A stretch of 25,703 nucleotides of DNA from an uncultured Collinsella sp. GTDB taxonomy: Bacteria > Actinomycetota > Coriobacteriia > Coriobacteriales > Coriobacteriaceae. The translations under genes were made by a program, and so were the position numbers. A model generated the notes under the pieces. The model worked only from the letters and a program-made list of their open reading frames with translations. It was not told the origin of the DNA and did no database searches. The stretch covers positions 1 to 25,703 of the forward strand of contig CAUHFS010000035.1 of NCBI GenBank assembly GCA_959605475.1, given 5' to 3'. Every line of letters starts with the position of its first letter. The stretch's first letter is position 1. This document shows, in pieces, positions 8,436-15,269 of this stretch.

Positions 8436-9926
8436 ATGAGCAAATACATCATCGGAATCGATCAATCCACGCAGGGCACCAAGGCGCTGCTGGTGGACGA
8501 GGGCGGCCATTTGATTCATCGTGCCGATCGCTCGCATCGCCAGATTGTCAACGAGGCCGGCTGGGTGAGCCATGATCCAGCCGAGATCGCCGCCAACGTG
8601 CTGGCCGTGGCGCGCGCCGTGGTGGAGGAGACCGGGGTCGATCCGGCCGACGTCGCCGGCATCGGCATCTCCAACCAGCGCGAGACTACCGTTGCCTGGA
8701 GGCGCACGACGGGCGAGCCGCTGTGCGACGCCGTGGTGTGGCAGTGCGCCCGCGCCCGCGAGCTGTGCGACGAGCTGGCCGCGCGCGAGGGCGTGGCCGA
8801 GCTGGTGCGCGACACGACGGGTCTAGTGCTCTCGCCCTACTACCCGGCGGGCAAGATGGCCTGGATCCTCGCGAACGCTCCCGCGGCTGCCGAGGCCGCT
8901 GCAGCGGGCGAGCTGTGCCTGGGCACCATCGATGCCTGGGTGGTCTGGACGCTCACGGGCGGCGCGGAGTTCCGCTGCGACTGGTCCAACGCCAGCCGCA
9001 CGCAACTCTTTGACCTGCGCCGTGGCTGCTGGAGCGAGCCGGTGTGCGAGGCCTTTGGCGTTGACGTGGCCTGCCTGCCACAGGTGACCGATTCCGATGG
9101 CCTGTTTGGCATGACGGACCTGGGCGGCTTTTTGCCGGCACCCGTGCCCATTCACGGCGTGCTCGGCGACAGCCATGCCGCCTTGTTTGCGCAGGGCTGC
9201 CATAGCCGCGGCATGGCCAAGGCGACCTATGGCACCGGCAGCTCGGTCATGATGAACGTCGGCGACGAGTTCGTCGCCAGCTCGCACGGGCTTTCGAGCT
9301 CGCTCGCATGGCGCATGGACGGCGTGACCGAGTACGTGCTCGAGGGCAACGTGAGCTACGCCGGCGCCGTCAAGACGTGGCTGCGCGACGATCTGGAGCT
9401 CATCAATAACCCCGAGGAAGTTACCGACCTGTGCTACGCCGCCAATCCGGCGAGCCGCGTCTACTTTGTGCCGGCGTTTACCGGTCTGGGCGCGCCGCAC
9501 TGGGCGAGTGACGCCGAGGGCTGCGTCTTTGGCATGACGCGCACCACGGGTCGCGCGGAGTTCGTGAAGGCCGCCGACGAGTCGATCGCCTATCAGATCT
9601 TCGACGTGATCGATGCGATGGTCGAGGATTCGGGCGCGGCACTGGCCGAGCTTCGTGTTGACGGCGGTCCCACGCGCGACGCGTACCTGATGCAGTTTGA
9701 GAGCGACCTGGTCGGCTCGCCCATCCGCATTGCGAGCAACGACGAGATGAGCGGTCTGGGCGCGGCCTGGGCCTGCGGCATTGCGCTGGGCATGTACACG
9801 CGCGACGTCGTCGACGTCTACGGCGCCCGCGGCATCGTGGAGCCGTCGATGCCCGCCGACGAGCGAGCCAAAAAGATCGCCGGCTGGCGCCATGCTGTCG
9901 ACGCGACTATCGCCTACACTGCCTAG
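8436..9926 (+). CDS. FGGY-family carbohydrate kinase, glycerol-kinase-like
   Basis: ATP-dependent sugar or polyol kinase; 496 residues, the usual FGGY length. IGIDQSTQGTKALLVD is the N-terminal phosphate-binding start. GISNQRETTVAW gives R82 and E83, and SPYYPAGKM, GTIDAWVVWTLTGG, SNASRTQLFDL and FVPAFTGLGAPHW all follow E. coli GlpK closely. The catalytic base is Asp245 in GVLGDSHAALF. The next residue is Ser246, where GlpK has a glutamine that contacts glycerol, so the substrate may not be glycerol. GGAGAG precedes the ATG. The gene is 142 bases after the transketolase, with a palindrome between, and probably belongs to the same pathway as a ketose kinase. Glycerol kinase remains the main alternative, as overall similarity to GlpK is high. 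Confidence 0.85.
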   Translation: MSKYIIGIDQSTQGTKALLVDEGGHLIHRADRSHRQIVNEAGWVSHDPAEIAANVLAVARAVVEETGVDPADVAGIGISNQRETTVAWRRTTGEPLCDAVVWQCARARELCDELAAREGVAELVRDTTGLVLSPYYPAGKMAWILANAPAAAEAAAAGELCLGTIDAWVVWTLTGGAEFRCDWSNASRTQLFDLRRGCWSEPVCEAFGVDVACLPQVTDSDGLFGMTDLGGFLPAPVPIHGVLGDSHAALFAQGCHSRGMAKATYGTGSSVMMNVGDEFVASSHGLSSSLAWRMDGVTEYVLEGNVSYAGAVKTWLRDDLELINNPEEVTDLCYAANPASRVYFVPAFTGLGAPHWASDAEGCVFGMTRTTGRAEFVKAADESIAYQIFDVIDAMVEDSGAALAELRVDGGPTRDAYLMQFESDLVGSPIRIASNDEMSGLGAAWACGIALGMYTRDVVDVYGARGIVEPSMPADERAKKIAGWRHAVDATIAYTA

Positions 9927-9956
9927 GCGGCTGCGCGGCGCCCAAGGATTTTTCTG

Positions 9957-9989
9957 GGACGGGGATTAAAAACTCATTGATCCCCGTCC
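9957..9989. repeat. Palindrome with GGACGGGGAT arms
   Basis: GGACGGGGAT (9957-9966) and ATCCCCGTCC (9980-9989) form a perfect 10-bp stem with a 13-base loop, 30 bases after the kinase stop. It may act as a terminator, though no T-run follows; a sibling palindrome with the same GGACGGGG arms lies 17 bases on. Confidence 0.7.
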
Positions 9990-10006
9990 TTGGCAGCTCA
10001 CATTTG

Positions 10007-10071
10007 GGACGGGGCTTTTTTGACTGGTATGATTGGTGCAACCATTCCAACCAGCTAAAAGAGCCCCGTCC
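10007..10071. repeat. Long nested palindrome with GGACGGGGCT arms
   Basis: GGACGGGGCT (10007-10016) pairs with AGCCCCGTCC (10062-10071). Inside are TTTT with AAAA, CTGGT with ACCAG, and a central TGGTGCAACCA, so nearly the whole 65 bases can fold into one interrupted hairpin. It ends 26 bases before luxS. The outer arms copy those of the palindrome at 9957. Confidence 0.7.
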
Positions 10072-10097
10072 TAAATTGACTATCGAGAGGATCTGCC

Positions 10098-10586
10098 ATG
10101 GAGCGTATCGCGAGTTTTTCCGTTGACCATCTGCTGCTTGAGCCCGGCGTGTACGTGAGCCGCATCGACCGCGATCCGGCGACCGGCGCCGCCGTCACCA
10201 CGTTTGACCTGCGCCTGACCACGCCCAACAAGGAGCCGGTCATGAACACGGCCGAGTGCCACACCATCGAGCACCTGGGCGCGACGTTCCTTCGCAACCA
10301 TGCCGAGTGGTCGAGCCGTATCGTCTACTTTGGTCCCATGGGCTGCCGCACGGGCTTTTACCTCGTCGTGTTTGGCGAGGTGACGAGCGAGGAGATCCTG
10401 CCGCTCGTGCGTGAGCTGTTCGAGTTTGTCGCCGGCTTTGAGGGCGATGTCCCCGGTGCCGCTCCCGAGGAGTGCGGTAACTATCTGGACCAGAACCTCC
10501 CCATGGCAAACTGGCTTGCGCGTCGTTATCTCGACCGCGACCTGGCCGATATCGACGAGAAGCACCTGCACTATCAGCAGGCATAG
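10098..10586 (+). CDS. luxS: S-ribosylhomocysteine lyase
   Basis: Cleaves S-ribosylhomocysteine to homocysteine and DPD, the precursor of autoinducer-2, in the activated methyl cycle. The 162 residues match the family size. The metal site is visible as AECHTIEHL (H55 and H59, with catalytic E58) and EECGNY (Cys126); the catalytic Cys83 is in GPMGCRTGFY. SFSVDHLLLEPGVYVSR is the expected N-terminus. GAGAGGA provides the ribosome site. The gene stands alone, between two tandem palindromes and the PTS leader, rather than with methionine-cycle genes. Its GC-rich composition matches the left part of the window and contrasts with the AT-richer module that follows. Confidence 0.96.
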   Translation: MERIASFSVDHLLLEPGVYVSRIDRDPATGAAVTTFDLRLTTPNKEPVMNTAECHTIEHLGATFLRNHAEWSSRIVYFGPMGCRTGFYLVVFGEVTSEEILPLVRELFEFVAGFEGDVPGAAPEECGNYLDQNLPMANWLARRYLDRDLADIDEKHLHYQQA

Positions 10587-10635
10587 GGCCGCCCTCTGCC
10601 TCCAAACCGTTCACACGGAGATATCGACCGTTTAA

Positions 10636-10647
10636 CTGTTTAGAAGT
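10636..10647 (-). promoter_or_regulatory. CTGTTTA-type motif before antiterminator leader
   Basis: CTGTTTAGAAGT is the exact reverse complement of ACTTCTAAACAG at 5030-5041 before the isomerase operon. GTTTA occurs three times in 10630-10652. The site lies upstream of the PTS leader hairpin, where a promoter should be, and could be a further target of the LacI-family regulator or a relative; this is inference from the shared 12-mer. Confidence 0.35.
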
Positions 10648-10689
10648 GTTTATTCGAGGTCATTAGCACTAGCTCGCTTAAACTAGTCC

Positions 10690-10718
10690 TCAGAGTGATA
10701 TTCAGGCAAGGCTCCTGA
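10690..10718 (+). promoter_or_regulatory. Candidate RNA antiterminator (RAT) element
   Basis: The segment reads CAGAGTGATATTCAGGCAAG and on into GCTCC, overlapping the left arm of the terminator hairpin at 10707. The AGGCAA segment and the overlap with the terminator are what BglG/LicT targets show. The match to the known RAT consensus is only partial, so the exact limits are uncertain. If bound by the antiterminator it would block the terminator hairpin. Confidence 0.45.
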
Positions 10719-10773
10719 AGCAGCATCTGTCGACATTGATTGTCGGATTCTGCTTCGGGAGCCTTGTTCTGTT
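10707..10773 (+). terminator. Leader terminator hairpin of the PTS operon
   Basis: CAAGGCTCCTGAAGCAG (10707-10723) pairs with CTGCTTCGGGAGCCTTG (10750-10766): 17 bp with a single T-G wobble. CGAC and GTCG give a further inner helix, and TTCTGTTT follows. It stands between the presumed promoter and the antiterminator ribosome site, the standard position for a LicT/BglG-controlled terminator. Confidence 0.85.
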
Positions 10774-10786
10774 TAGGGGGGGACAC

Positions 10787-11626
10787 ATGGAAATTGTTAA
10801 ACGAATTAATACCAGCGCTGTCCTCTGCGTCGATGGAAATGGCAGACAGTTGGTTGCATTCGGCCGTGGTCTGGGGTTTAAGAATGTCGGAGACGAGGTC
10901 CCTCTTTCGGAGATTCAACGAACGTTTTATAACGTTAGCTCTCGCTACATCGCTCTCGTTGACGAGGTCCCCGACGAGCTTCTCGAGCTTACCTCGGATG
11001 TTATTGATATGTCGACAGGTTTGCTGTCTTATGAGGTGAGCCCTAATTTGCCGTTTATCCTTGCGGACCATATCGCGTATGCGGTTAAGCGCAAAGAGCA
11101 AAATATCGTTGTCCGCATGCCTTTATCGTTTGATGTCCGCCAACAATATCCCGTCGAATTTAGAATCGGCGAGTATGCACTTAAGATAATCAGGAAACGT
11201 CTTAACGTTAGGCTTCCAGCTCATGAGGCAGTTGGAATTGCCATGGCGTTTATCAATAACATGGCCGATTCGGACTCATGCGAAGTAGTTAAAGAGTTTA
11301 GCGCGGATATCTACGATCGTGTTCTGGAGGAGTCAACCGTTGCTGTTGAAAATCGGCTTGGCATTCAAGTTGATCGGGAAGGTTTCGATTACGCAAGGTT
11401 CGCAACCCATCTTCAGTACTTATTCAATAGGTTGAACTCTGGCGAAAGCATCGTGAGCGACAACCGCAAGATGTACCTCTCGCTCAAAAAAGAATATCCG
11501 GTGGCATCAATGTGCGCCGATGATATTGCTTCTGTTCTCAGCCGACTGACGGGGCGGGAACTTATAGACGAAGAAAGACTCTACCTCATGATGCACATCA
11601 ATCGAATTGCATCGAAAACAAGGTAA
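10787..11626 (+). CDS. BglG/LicT-family transcription antiterminator with two PRDs
   Basis: RNA-binding antiterminator that lets RNA polymerase pass a leader terminator when its PTS substrate is present. The 279 residues give an N-terminal CAT RNA-binding domain (about 1-55, MEIVKRINTSAVLCVD), then PRD1 with His95 (LADHIAYAV) and His146 (LPAHEAVGIA), and PRD2 with His208 (FATHLQYLF) and His270 (MMHINRIA). These four histidines are the expected phosphorylation sites for HPr and EIIB. The ATG at 10787 follows AGGGGGGG and fits the CAT domain; the frame is open further left but that lies within the terminator hairpin. The leader hairpin before it implies autoregulation. The gene is noticeably AT-richer than luxS and the kinase gene. 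Confidence 0.93.
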   Translation: MEIVKRINTSAVLCVDGNGRQLVAFGRGLGFKNVGDEVPLSEIQRTFYNVSSRYIALVDEVPDELLELTSDVIDMSTGLLSYEVSPNLPFILADHIAYAVKRKEQNIVVRMPLSFDVRQQYPVEFRIGEYALKIIRKRLNVRLPAHEAVGIAMAFINNMADSDSCEVVKEFSADIYDRVLEESTVAVENRLGIQVDREGFDYARFATHLQYLFNRLNSGESIVSDNRKMYLSLKKEYPVASMCADDIASVLSRLTGRELIDEERLYLMMHINRIASKTR

Positions 11627-11694
11627 TTAGTTGGCAAAGGCGCGCGCTTTGCTGATGGTTACATATAAAACTCAACATGGGAGAAATGGTATTT

Positions 11695-13065
11695 ATGGCA
11701 GATACAACCAAGCTCGCTGCCGAGATTCTCGAGATGGTGGGCGGCGCAGACAACGTTACATTTGTAGCTCACTGCATGACTCGTTTAAGGTTCAACCTTA
11801 AGGACGAAAGCATCGTAGACGATGCAAAAGTCAAGGCGATTGATGGCGTGATCGACATTCGCCATTCCGCGGGGCAATATCAGGTGATTGTGGGACCTAA
11901 GGTCGATAAGGTCTATGAAATCGTTGCCAAGGAAACCGGGATTGATGCCGGAGATTCCGAGGCAAGCGAAGGAGAGACTAAGGGCTTTCTGGGAAAGCTA
12001 ATGAAGCTCATCAGCGGCATCATGATGCCCGTTCTTCCTGCCTTGATCGCATGCGGAATGATAAACGCCGTCCTTAGTATTCTGACGACGGCGGGTGCTG
12101 TTTCCGCCGAGAGCGGAATATACACTCTGCTGTACGGCATGGGAAATGCCTGCATGTATTTTCTGCCCGTTCTTGTCGGATCATCTGCTGCTCAGTTCTT
12201 TGGAACCGATCGATATATCGGTGCGGTACTCGGTGCAATCCTGATTTATCCGACTTTCGTTGCTGCGGCCGGAGCGGGCGATGCGCTGGATTTGCTCGGC
12301 ATGAAGTTCACAATGGTGAGCTATTCCTCCACGGTGTTTCCTGCTATCGTGGCGGCTTGGTTCGCATCCGTTCTTAATAAGTGGCTGCGGGCGGTTCTTC
12401 CCGATGTTGTGGCATTTGCGCTCGTCCCGTTCCTGACGGTTGCTGTTGCCGCCCCCGTCTCGCTCCTTGTGATCGGCCCCGTTATTCAGCAGGCGAGCTC
12501 TTTGCTTGCGACTGCAGTGCTGGCGGTCTATCAGTTCAGCCCCGTCCTTTGCGGCGTTATTCTCGGGCCGATATTCGGTCTCGTTATGATCCCCCTTGGA
12601 CTCCATTGGGCCCTGATCGTGCTTTCCATCAACAATATTATGACCGTCGGCTCCGATCCTATCCTTGGACTTCTCTGCTGCAGCATGGGTGTTGTCGGCG
12701 CTTGTTTGGCGTTTGCCCTCCGCTCGAAGGACCCGAGTGAAAAGAGTCTTGGGTTCAGCTGTGCCATTACGGGCTTTTTCGGGATTACGGAACCGGCGCT
12801 GTACGGCATCATCTTGGAGCACAAGAAGATCATTATCGCTTCCATGGTCGCCGGAGCAATCAGTGCTGTTATCCCGGCGATTTTCAACACCTGTACGTTC
12901 GTTATGACGTCGAGCGGCATTTTTAGCTTCCCCGGTTATATGGATCCTTCTGGTGATATGAGCAGCCTCATCGGCGCAATTCTTTGCAATGTCGTCGGTT
13001 TAATTCTTAACTTCGTTCTCGTTTACATCCTGTATCGCCCTGATGAAGAGGCAGTAGTGGAGTAG
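11695..13065 (+). CDS. PTS beta-glucoside-type EIIBC permease
   Basis: Imports and phosphorylates a sugar or glycoside across the cytoplasmic membrane. EIIB occupies about residues 1-85, with the phosphorylated Cys27 in FVAHCMTRLRF. A linker leads to EIIC from about residue 103, a run of hydrophobic helices containing the glucose-superfamily signature GITEP at 363-367 in the form GFFGITEPALYG. No EIIA domain is attached, so EIIA must come from elsewhere. Total length is 456 residues. The ATG at 11695 is preferred to those at 11677 and 11686 because GGGAG at 11679 can serve it and EIIB proteins start this way. The antiterminator upstream supports a beta-glucoside-type substrate, though sucrose or trehalose permeases share the fold. 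Confidence 0.9.
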   Translation: MADTTKLAAEILEMVGGADNVTFVAHCMTRLRFNLKDESIVDDAKVKAIDGVIDIRHSAGQYQVIVGPKVDKVYEIVAKETGIDAGDSEASEGETKGFLGKLMKLISGIMMPVLPALIACGMINAVLSILTTAGAVSAESGIYTLLYGMGNACMYFLPVLVGSSAAQFFGTDRYIGAVLGAILIYPTFVAAAGAGDALDLLGMKFTMVSYSSTVFPAIVAAWFASVLNKWLRAVLPDVVAFALVPFLTVAVAAPVSLLVIGPVIQQASSLLATAVLAVYQFSPVLCGVILGPIFGLVMIPLGLHWALIVLSINNIMTVGSDPILGLLCCSMGVVGACLAFALRSKDPSEKSLGFSCAITGFFGITEPALYGIILEHKKIIIASMVAGAISAVIPAIFNTCTFVMTSSGIFSFPGYMDPSGDMSSLIGAILCNVVGLILNFVLVYILYRPDEEAVVE

Positions 13066-13085
13066 ACAATTATTTGGGATGTAAG

Positions 13086-13155
13086 CTGCCGAAAACCCCG
13101 CGGCAGATTGCATGTGGTGGGCTTGCCGTTGATTCACGCGAGCCCACCCTCATTT
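13086..13155 (+). terminator. Tandem hairpins after EIIBC gene, possible terminator
   Basis: CTGCCG (13086-13091) pairs with CGGCAG (13101-13106). Behind it GGTGGGCT (13116-13123) pairs with AGCCCACC (13141-13148), the stem extending inward by about three pairs, followed by CTCATTTTT. The second hairpin looks like a terminator or partial attenuator, which would lower expression of the hydrolase gene starting at 13171. Confidence 0.65.
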
Positions 13156-13170
13156 TTGGAGTGACTAGCT

Positions 13171-14151
13171 ATGACAATTACAGCCGATATGACGTTTGGC
13201 GAAATCGCGCTCCTTCCTGAGTTCGCTGGCTTTGGCGAGCACCTTATGCTTTGCCGGCCTTCAACTTGGGAGCGCATGTGGAATAAACCCATCGCGTCTC
13301 ATATGAATTCTGATGCTAATCCATATGAAACTACTCGCGTTTTGCGTGGATTGAATCGGATTGTCGAGCTCGTGGATGACGGGAGGCAAGTTGCCTACGA
13401 TATATGGGATGAAGCCGACTGCATCCGTGATCCGACTCGACGCAACACGAAACTGTTCTTCTTTCCCGGGAGACCCGGGGCTCCCTTTATCATTGCGGTT
13501 TCGGGCGGAGGTTATCAGAGCGTTTGTCATCAAATGGAAGGCTTTCCCGTTGCCCCCGAGCTCAACGATGCGGGCTATAACGTGTTCGTGCTGTCATACA
13601 GGGTGAGGGTCGCGCCTTTGATGCCGCGTCCAATCGACGATTTAAATCGAGCTGTCCGTTTTGTCTTCGAGAATTCAGCGAAATTTAATGTCGCAAAAAG
13701 TTATGCAGTTATCGGCTTTTCTGCTGGTGCGCATTTAACTGCCGAGTGGGGGACGGACAACAAGGGATTTGCGTCCTACGGATGCGAGGCACCCAAAGCC
13801 TTGGTCCTGTGTTATGCACCGATTGATCTTCGTGGCTTTGAGAACGCATCAGACAATAGATTTCTTGATTCGGTGTGCGGCGGGGCTGGTCGCGACTCGC
13901 TCGATGATTTCTGTATTAATCAGCATGTGTGGGAGCAGTATCCTCCGACATATCTTTGGCAATGCGCTGACGATGATATTGTATCGCCCGACAATTATGA
14001 AAAGATGGTCGATGCTCTGGATGCAGCTGGAGTACACCATGAGGGAGTCATGTATTCAGAAGGGGGGCACGCATTGATGAAGCCCCATGCGCCGGAGACC
14101 GACTACTGGTGTATGAGCGTTATTGAGTTTCTTAAAGATTATCTCGACTAG
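13171..14151 (+). CDS. Alpha/beta hydrolase, probable carbohydrate esterase
   Basis: A 326-residue cytoplasmic hydrolase with no signal peptide. After about 100 poorly recognisable residues comes the alpha/beta hydrolase core: the oxyanion segment VSGGGYQSV (110-118), the nucleophile elbow GFSAGAH with Ser184, an acid in CADDDIVSP (Asp268 or a neighbour) and His300 in EGGHAL. The pattern resembles acetyl-esterase/BD-FAE-type enzymes that act on acylated sugars. It lies downstream of the PTS permease, behind a likely attenuator, with GGAG as a distant ribosome site. A reasonable guess is removal of an acyl group from the imported phosphoglycoside, but peptidase or lactonase activity cannot be excluded. 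The base composition is AT-rich (22 of 60 G+C at 13681-13740). Confidence 0.8.
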   Translation: MTITADMTFGEIALLPEFAGFGEHLMLCRPSTWERMWNKPIASHMNSDANPYETTRVLRGLNRIVELVDDGRQVAYDIWDEADCIRDPTRRNTKLFFFPGRPGAPFIIAVSGGGYQSVCHQMEGFPVAPELNDAGYNVFVLSYRVRVAPLMPRPIDDLNRAVRFVFENSAKFNVAKSYAVIGFSAGAHLTAEWGTDNKGFASYGCEAPKALVLCYAPIDLRGFENASDNRFLDSVCGGAGRDSLDDFCINQHVWEQYPPTYLWQCADDDIVSPDNYEKMVDALDAAGVHHEGVMYSEGGHALMKPHAPETDYWCMSVIEFLKDYLD

Positions 14152-14274
14152 GAAGCTGCATGTCGCTTTTTGAGCGGGTGATTTCGTCATGCAATGTTTT
14201 CGGTATTGATCGTGGTCGTGGATGAATGATGTTCTAGAATGTTCATACTGTCACATAAACGAACAGGAGCGAAC

Positions 14275-14919
14275 ATGCATATCTACTCTGTATCAGATCC
14301 CGAGTTCAAATCCTATGGTCGCGTGTGGGACGACGTGCCGTCCAACCTGACCGCCCCGCTTGTCGAGGCGCTTGCGGCTACTCCCATTCCCGAGGGCACC
14401 AAGTACGTGGCCTCCGCACCCGAGCTCGAGCAGGTTGAGGGTGTCGACACGCTCGGCCTGCTCATGTACGGCGGCCGTCCGTTCCAGCCGGGCTGGTGCA
14501 ACGGCCACAACACGCGCCTCAACTGTCTGGAGTATCACCGTGCCAGTGAGTTTAATTTGGGTGCGCGCGACTTTATTCTGCTGCTGGCCAAGCGCGAGCA
14601 AATTGTCGACGGCAAGCTCGACACCGCTCAGGTCAAGGCCTTTCGCGCGCCCGCCGGCACGCTCGTCGAGGTTTACGCCACCACGCTTCACTACACGCCC
14701 TGCATGGTCGACGACGGCGGCTTTCAGGTGATGGTGGCGCTGCCGGCGGGCACCAACGGCCCGCGCCCCGAGGCTGCAGCCGACATGCCTGCCGCCGGTG
14801 ACAGCTACTGCTACTGGAAGGCCGACAAGTGGGTCCTCTGCCACGCCGACAGCCCCAAGGCGGCCGAGGGCGGTTACGTGGGCCTCATCGGCAAAAACCT
14901 CGACATCACCTGCGACTAG
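14275..14919 (+). CDS. DUF4867-like, cupin-type protein of unknown function
   Basis: A 214-residue soluble protein without signal peptide or membrane segment. I recognise it tentatively as the DUF4867 family. It has a beta-rich look with cupin-like turns: NGHNTRLNCLEYHRASEFNLG near 75-95 (H78, E86, H88 as possible metal ligands), FRAPAGTLVEVY near 122-133 and ATTLHYTPC near 134-142. Such proteins occur in carbohydrate gene clusters, so a role in handling a sugar or sugar acid is possible but unproven. The ATG at 14275 follows ACAGGAGC; an upstream in-frame start at 14239 lacks a ribosome site. Composition returns to GC-rich here, unlike the hydrolase gene before it. TAGAAT at 14235-14240 could be a -10, but no good -35 was found. 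Confidence 0.7.
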   Translation: MHIYSVSDPEFKSYGRVWDDVPSNLTAPLVEALAATPIPEGTKYVASAPELEQVEGVDTLGLLMYGGRPFQPGWCNGHNTRLNCLEYHRASEFNLGARDFILLLAKREQIVDGKLDTAQVKAFRAPAGTLVEVYATTLHYTPCMVDDGGFQVMVALPAGTNGPRPEAAADMPAAGDSYCYWKADKWVLCHADSPKAAEGGYVGLIGKNLDITCD

Positions 14920-14928
14920 GGGCTTCCT

Positions 14929-14993
14929 GTTTGTCTCGATCTGTAACATCTAGCGGGCTAAATCGTCTCTACCTGTTACAGATTTAGACAAAC
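14929..14993. repeat. Inverted repeat, unit 1 of a tandem pair
   Basis: GTTTGTCTCGATCTGTAACA (14929-14948) and its partner at 14974-14993 pair over 20 bp with two mismatches around a 25-base loop. It follows the DUF4867-like gene after 9 bases and may serve as its terminator. The inner arms CTGTAACA/TGTTACAG are shared with the next unit. Confidence 0.75.
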
Positions 14994-15014
14994 CGTAGAG
15001 GGCTGCCCGAAAGA

Positions 15015-15069
15015 TCTCGATCTGTAACACCAAGCCCGGTTTTGGCTGCCTACCTGTTACAGATCGAGA
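15015..15069. repeat. Inverted repeat, unit 2 of a tandem pair
   Basis: TCTCGATCTGTAACA (15015-15029) and TGTTACAGATCGAGA (15055-15069) form a perfect 15-bp stem; the loop sequence differs from that of unit 1. CAAACCGT follows both units, so a roughly 80-base block is duplicated in tandem. Confidence 0.75.
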
Positions 15070-15082
15070 CAAACCGTCCCCA

Positions 15083-15117
15083 ACCACCACAAAGGTGCCT
15101 GTCCCCTTTGTGGTGGT
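15083..15117. repeat. Palindromic repeat with GGGGACAGG core (minus strand)
   Basis: ACCACCACAAAGG (15083-15095) and CCTTTGTGGTGGT (15105-15117) form a perfect 13-bp stem. Read on the minus strand, the loop gives GGGGACAGGCACC, matching the core at 8304. The 350-base space between the DUF4867-like gene and the GH1 gene (14920-15269) holds this, the two units before it, and about 150 bases in which I see nothing further except the ribosome site at its end. Confidence 0.7.
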
Positions 15118-15269
15118 GTGGGGCGGCGGTATCAGAAAGTGTCAGGCAGGGGCGGCTGCCGGGCCGCCGTGTGCGAAAAGAAGTGTCGGCCTGCGTCGTT
15201 GCCGTTGAGTAGCGCGCTGCTTACGGGGATACTGAAACCACGACAAACAGCGTGTGAAAGGATTGATGC

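Noticed and set aside
14929..15117. Possible CRISPR array
   Set aside because: Only two related units occur, each an inverted repeat with long arms, without regular direct repeats and equal-sized spacers, and no cas gene is near.
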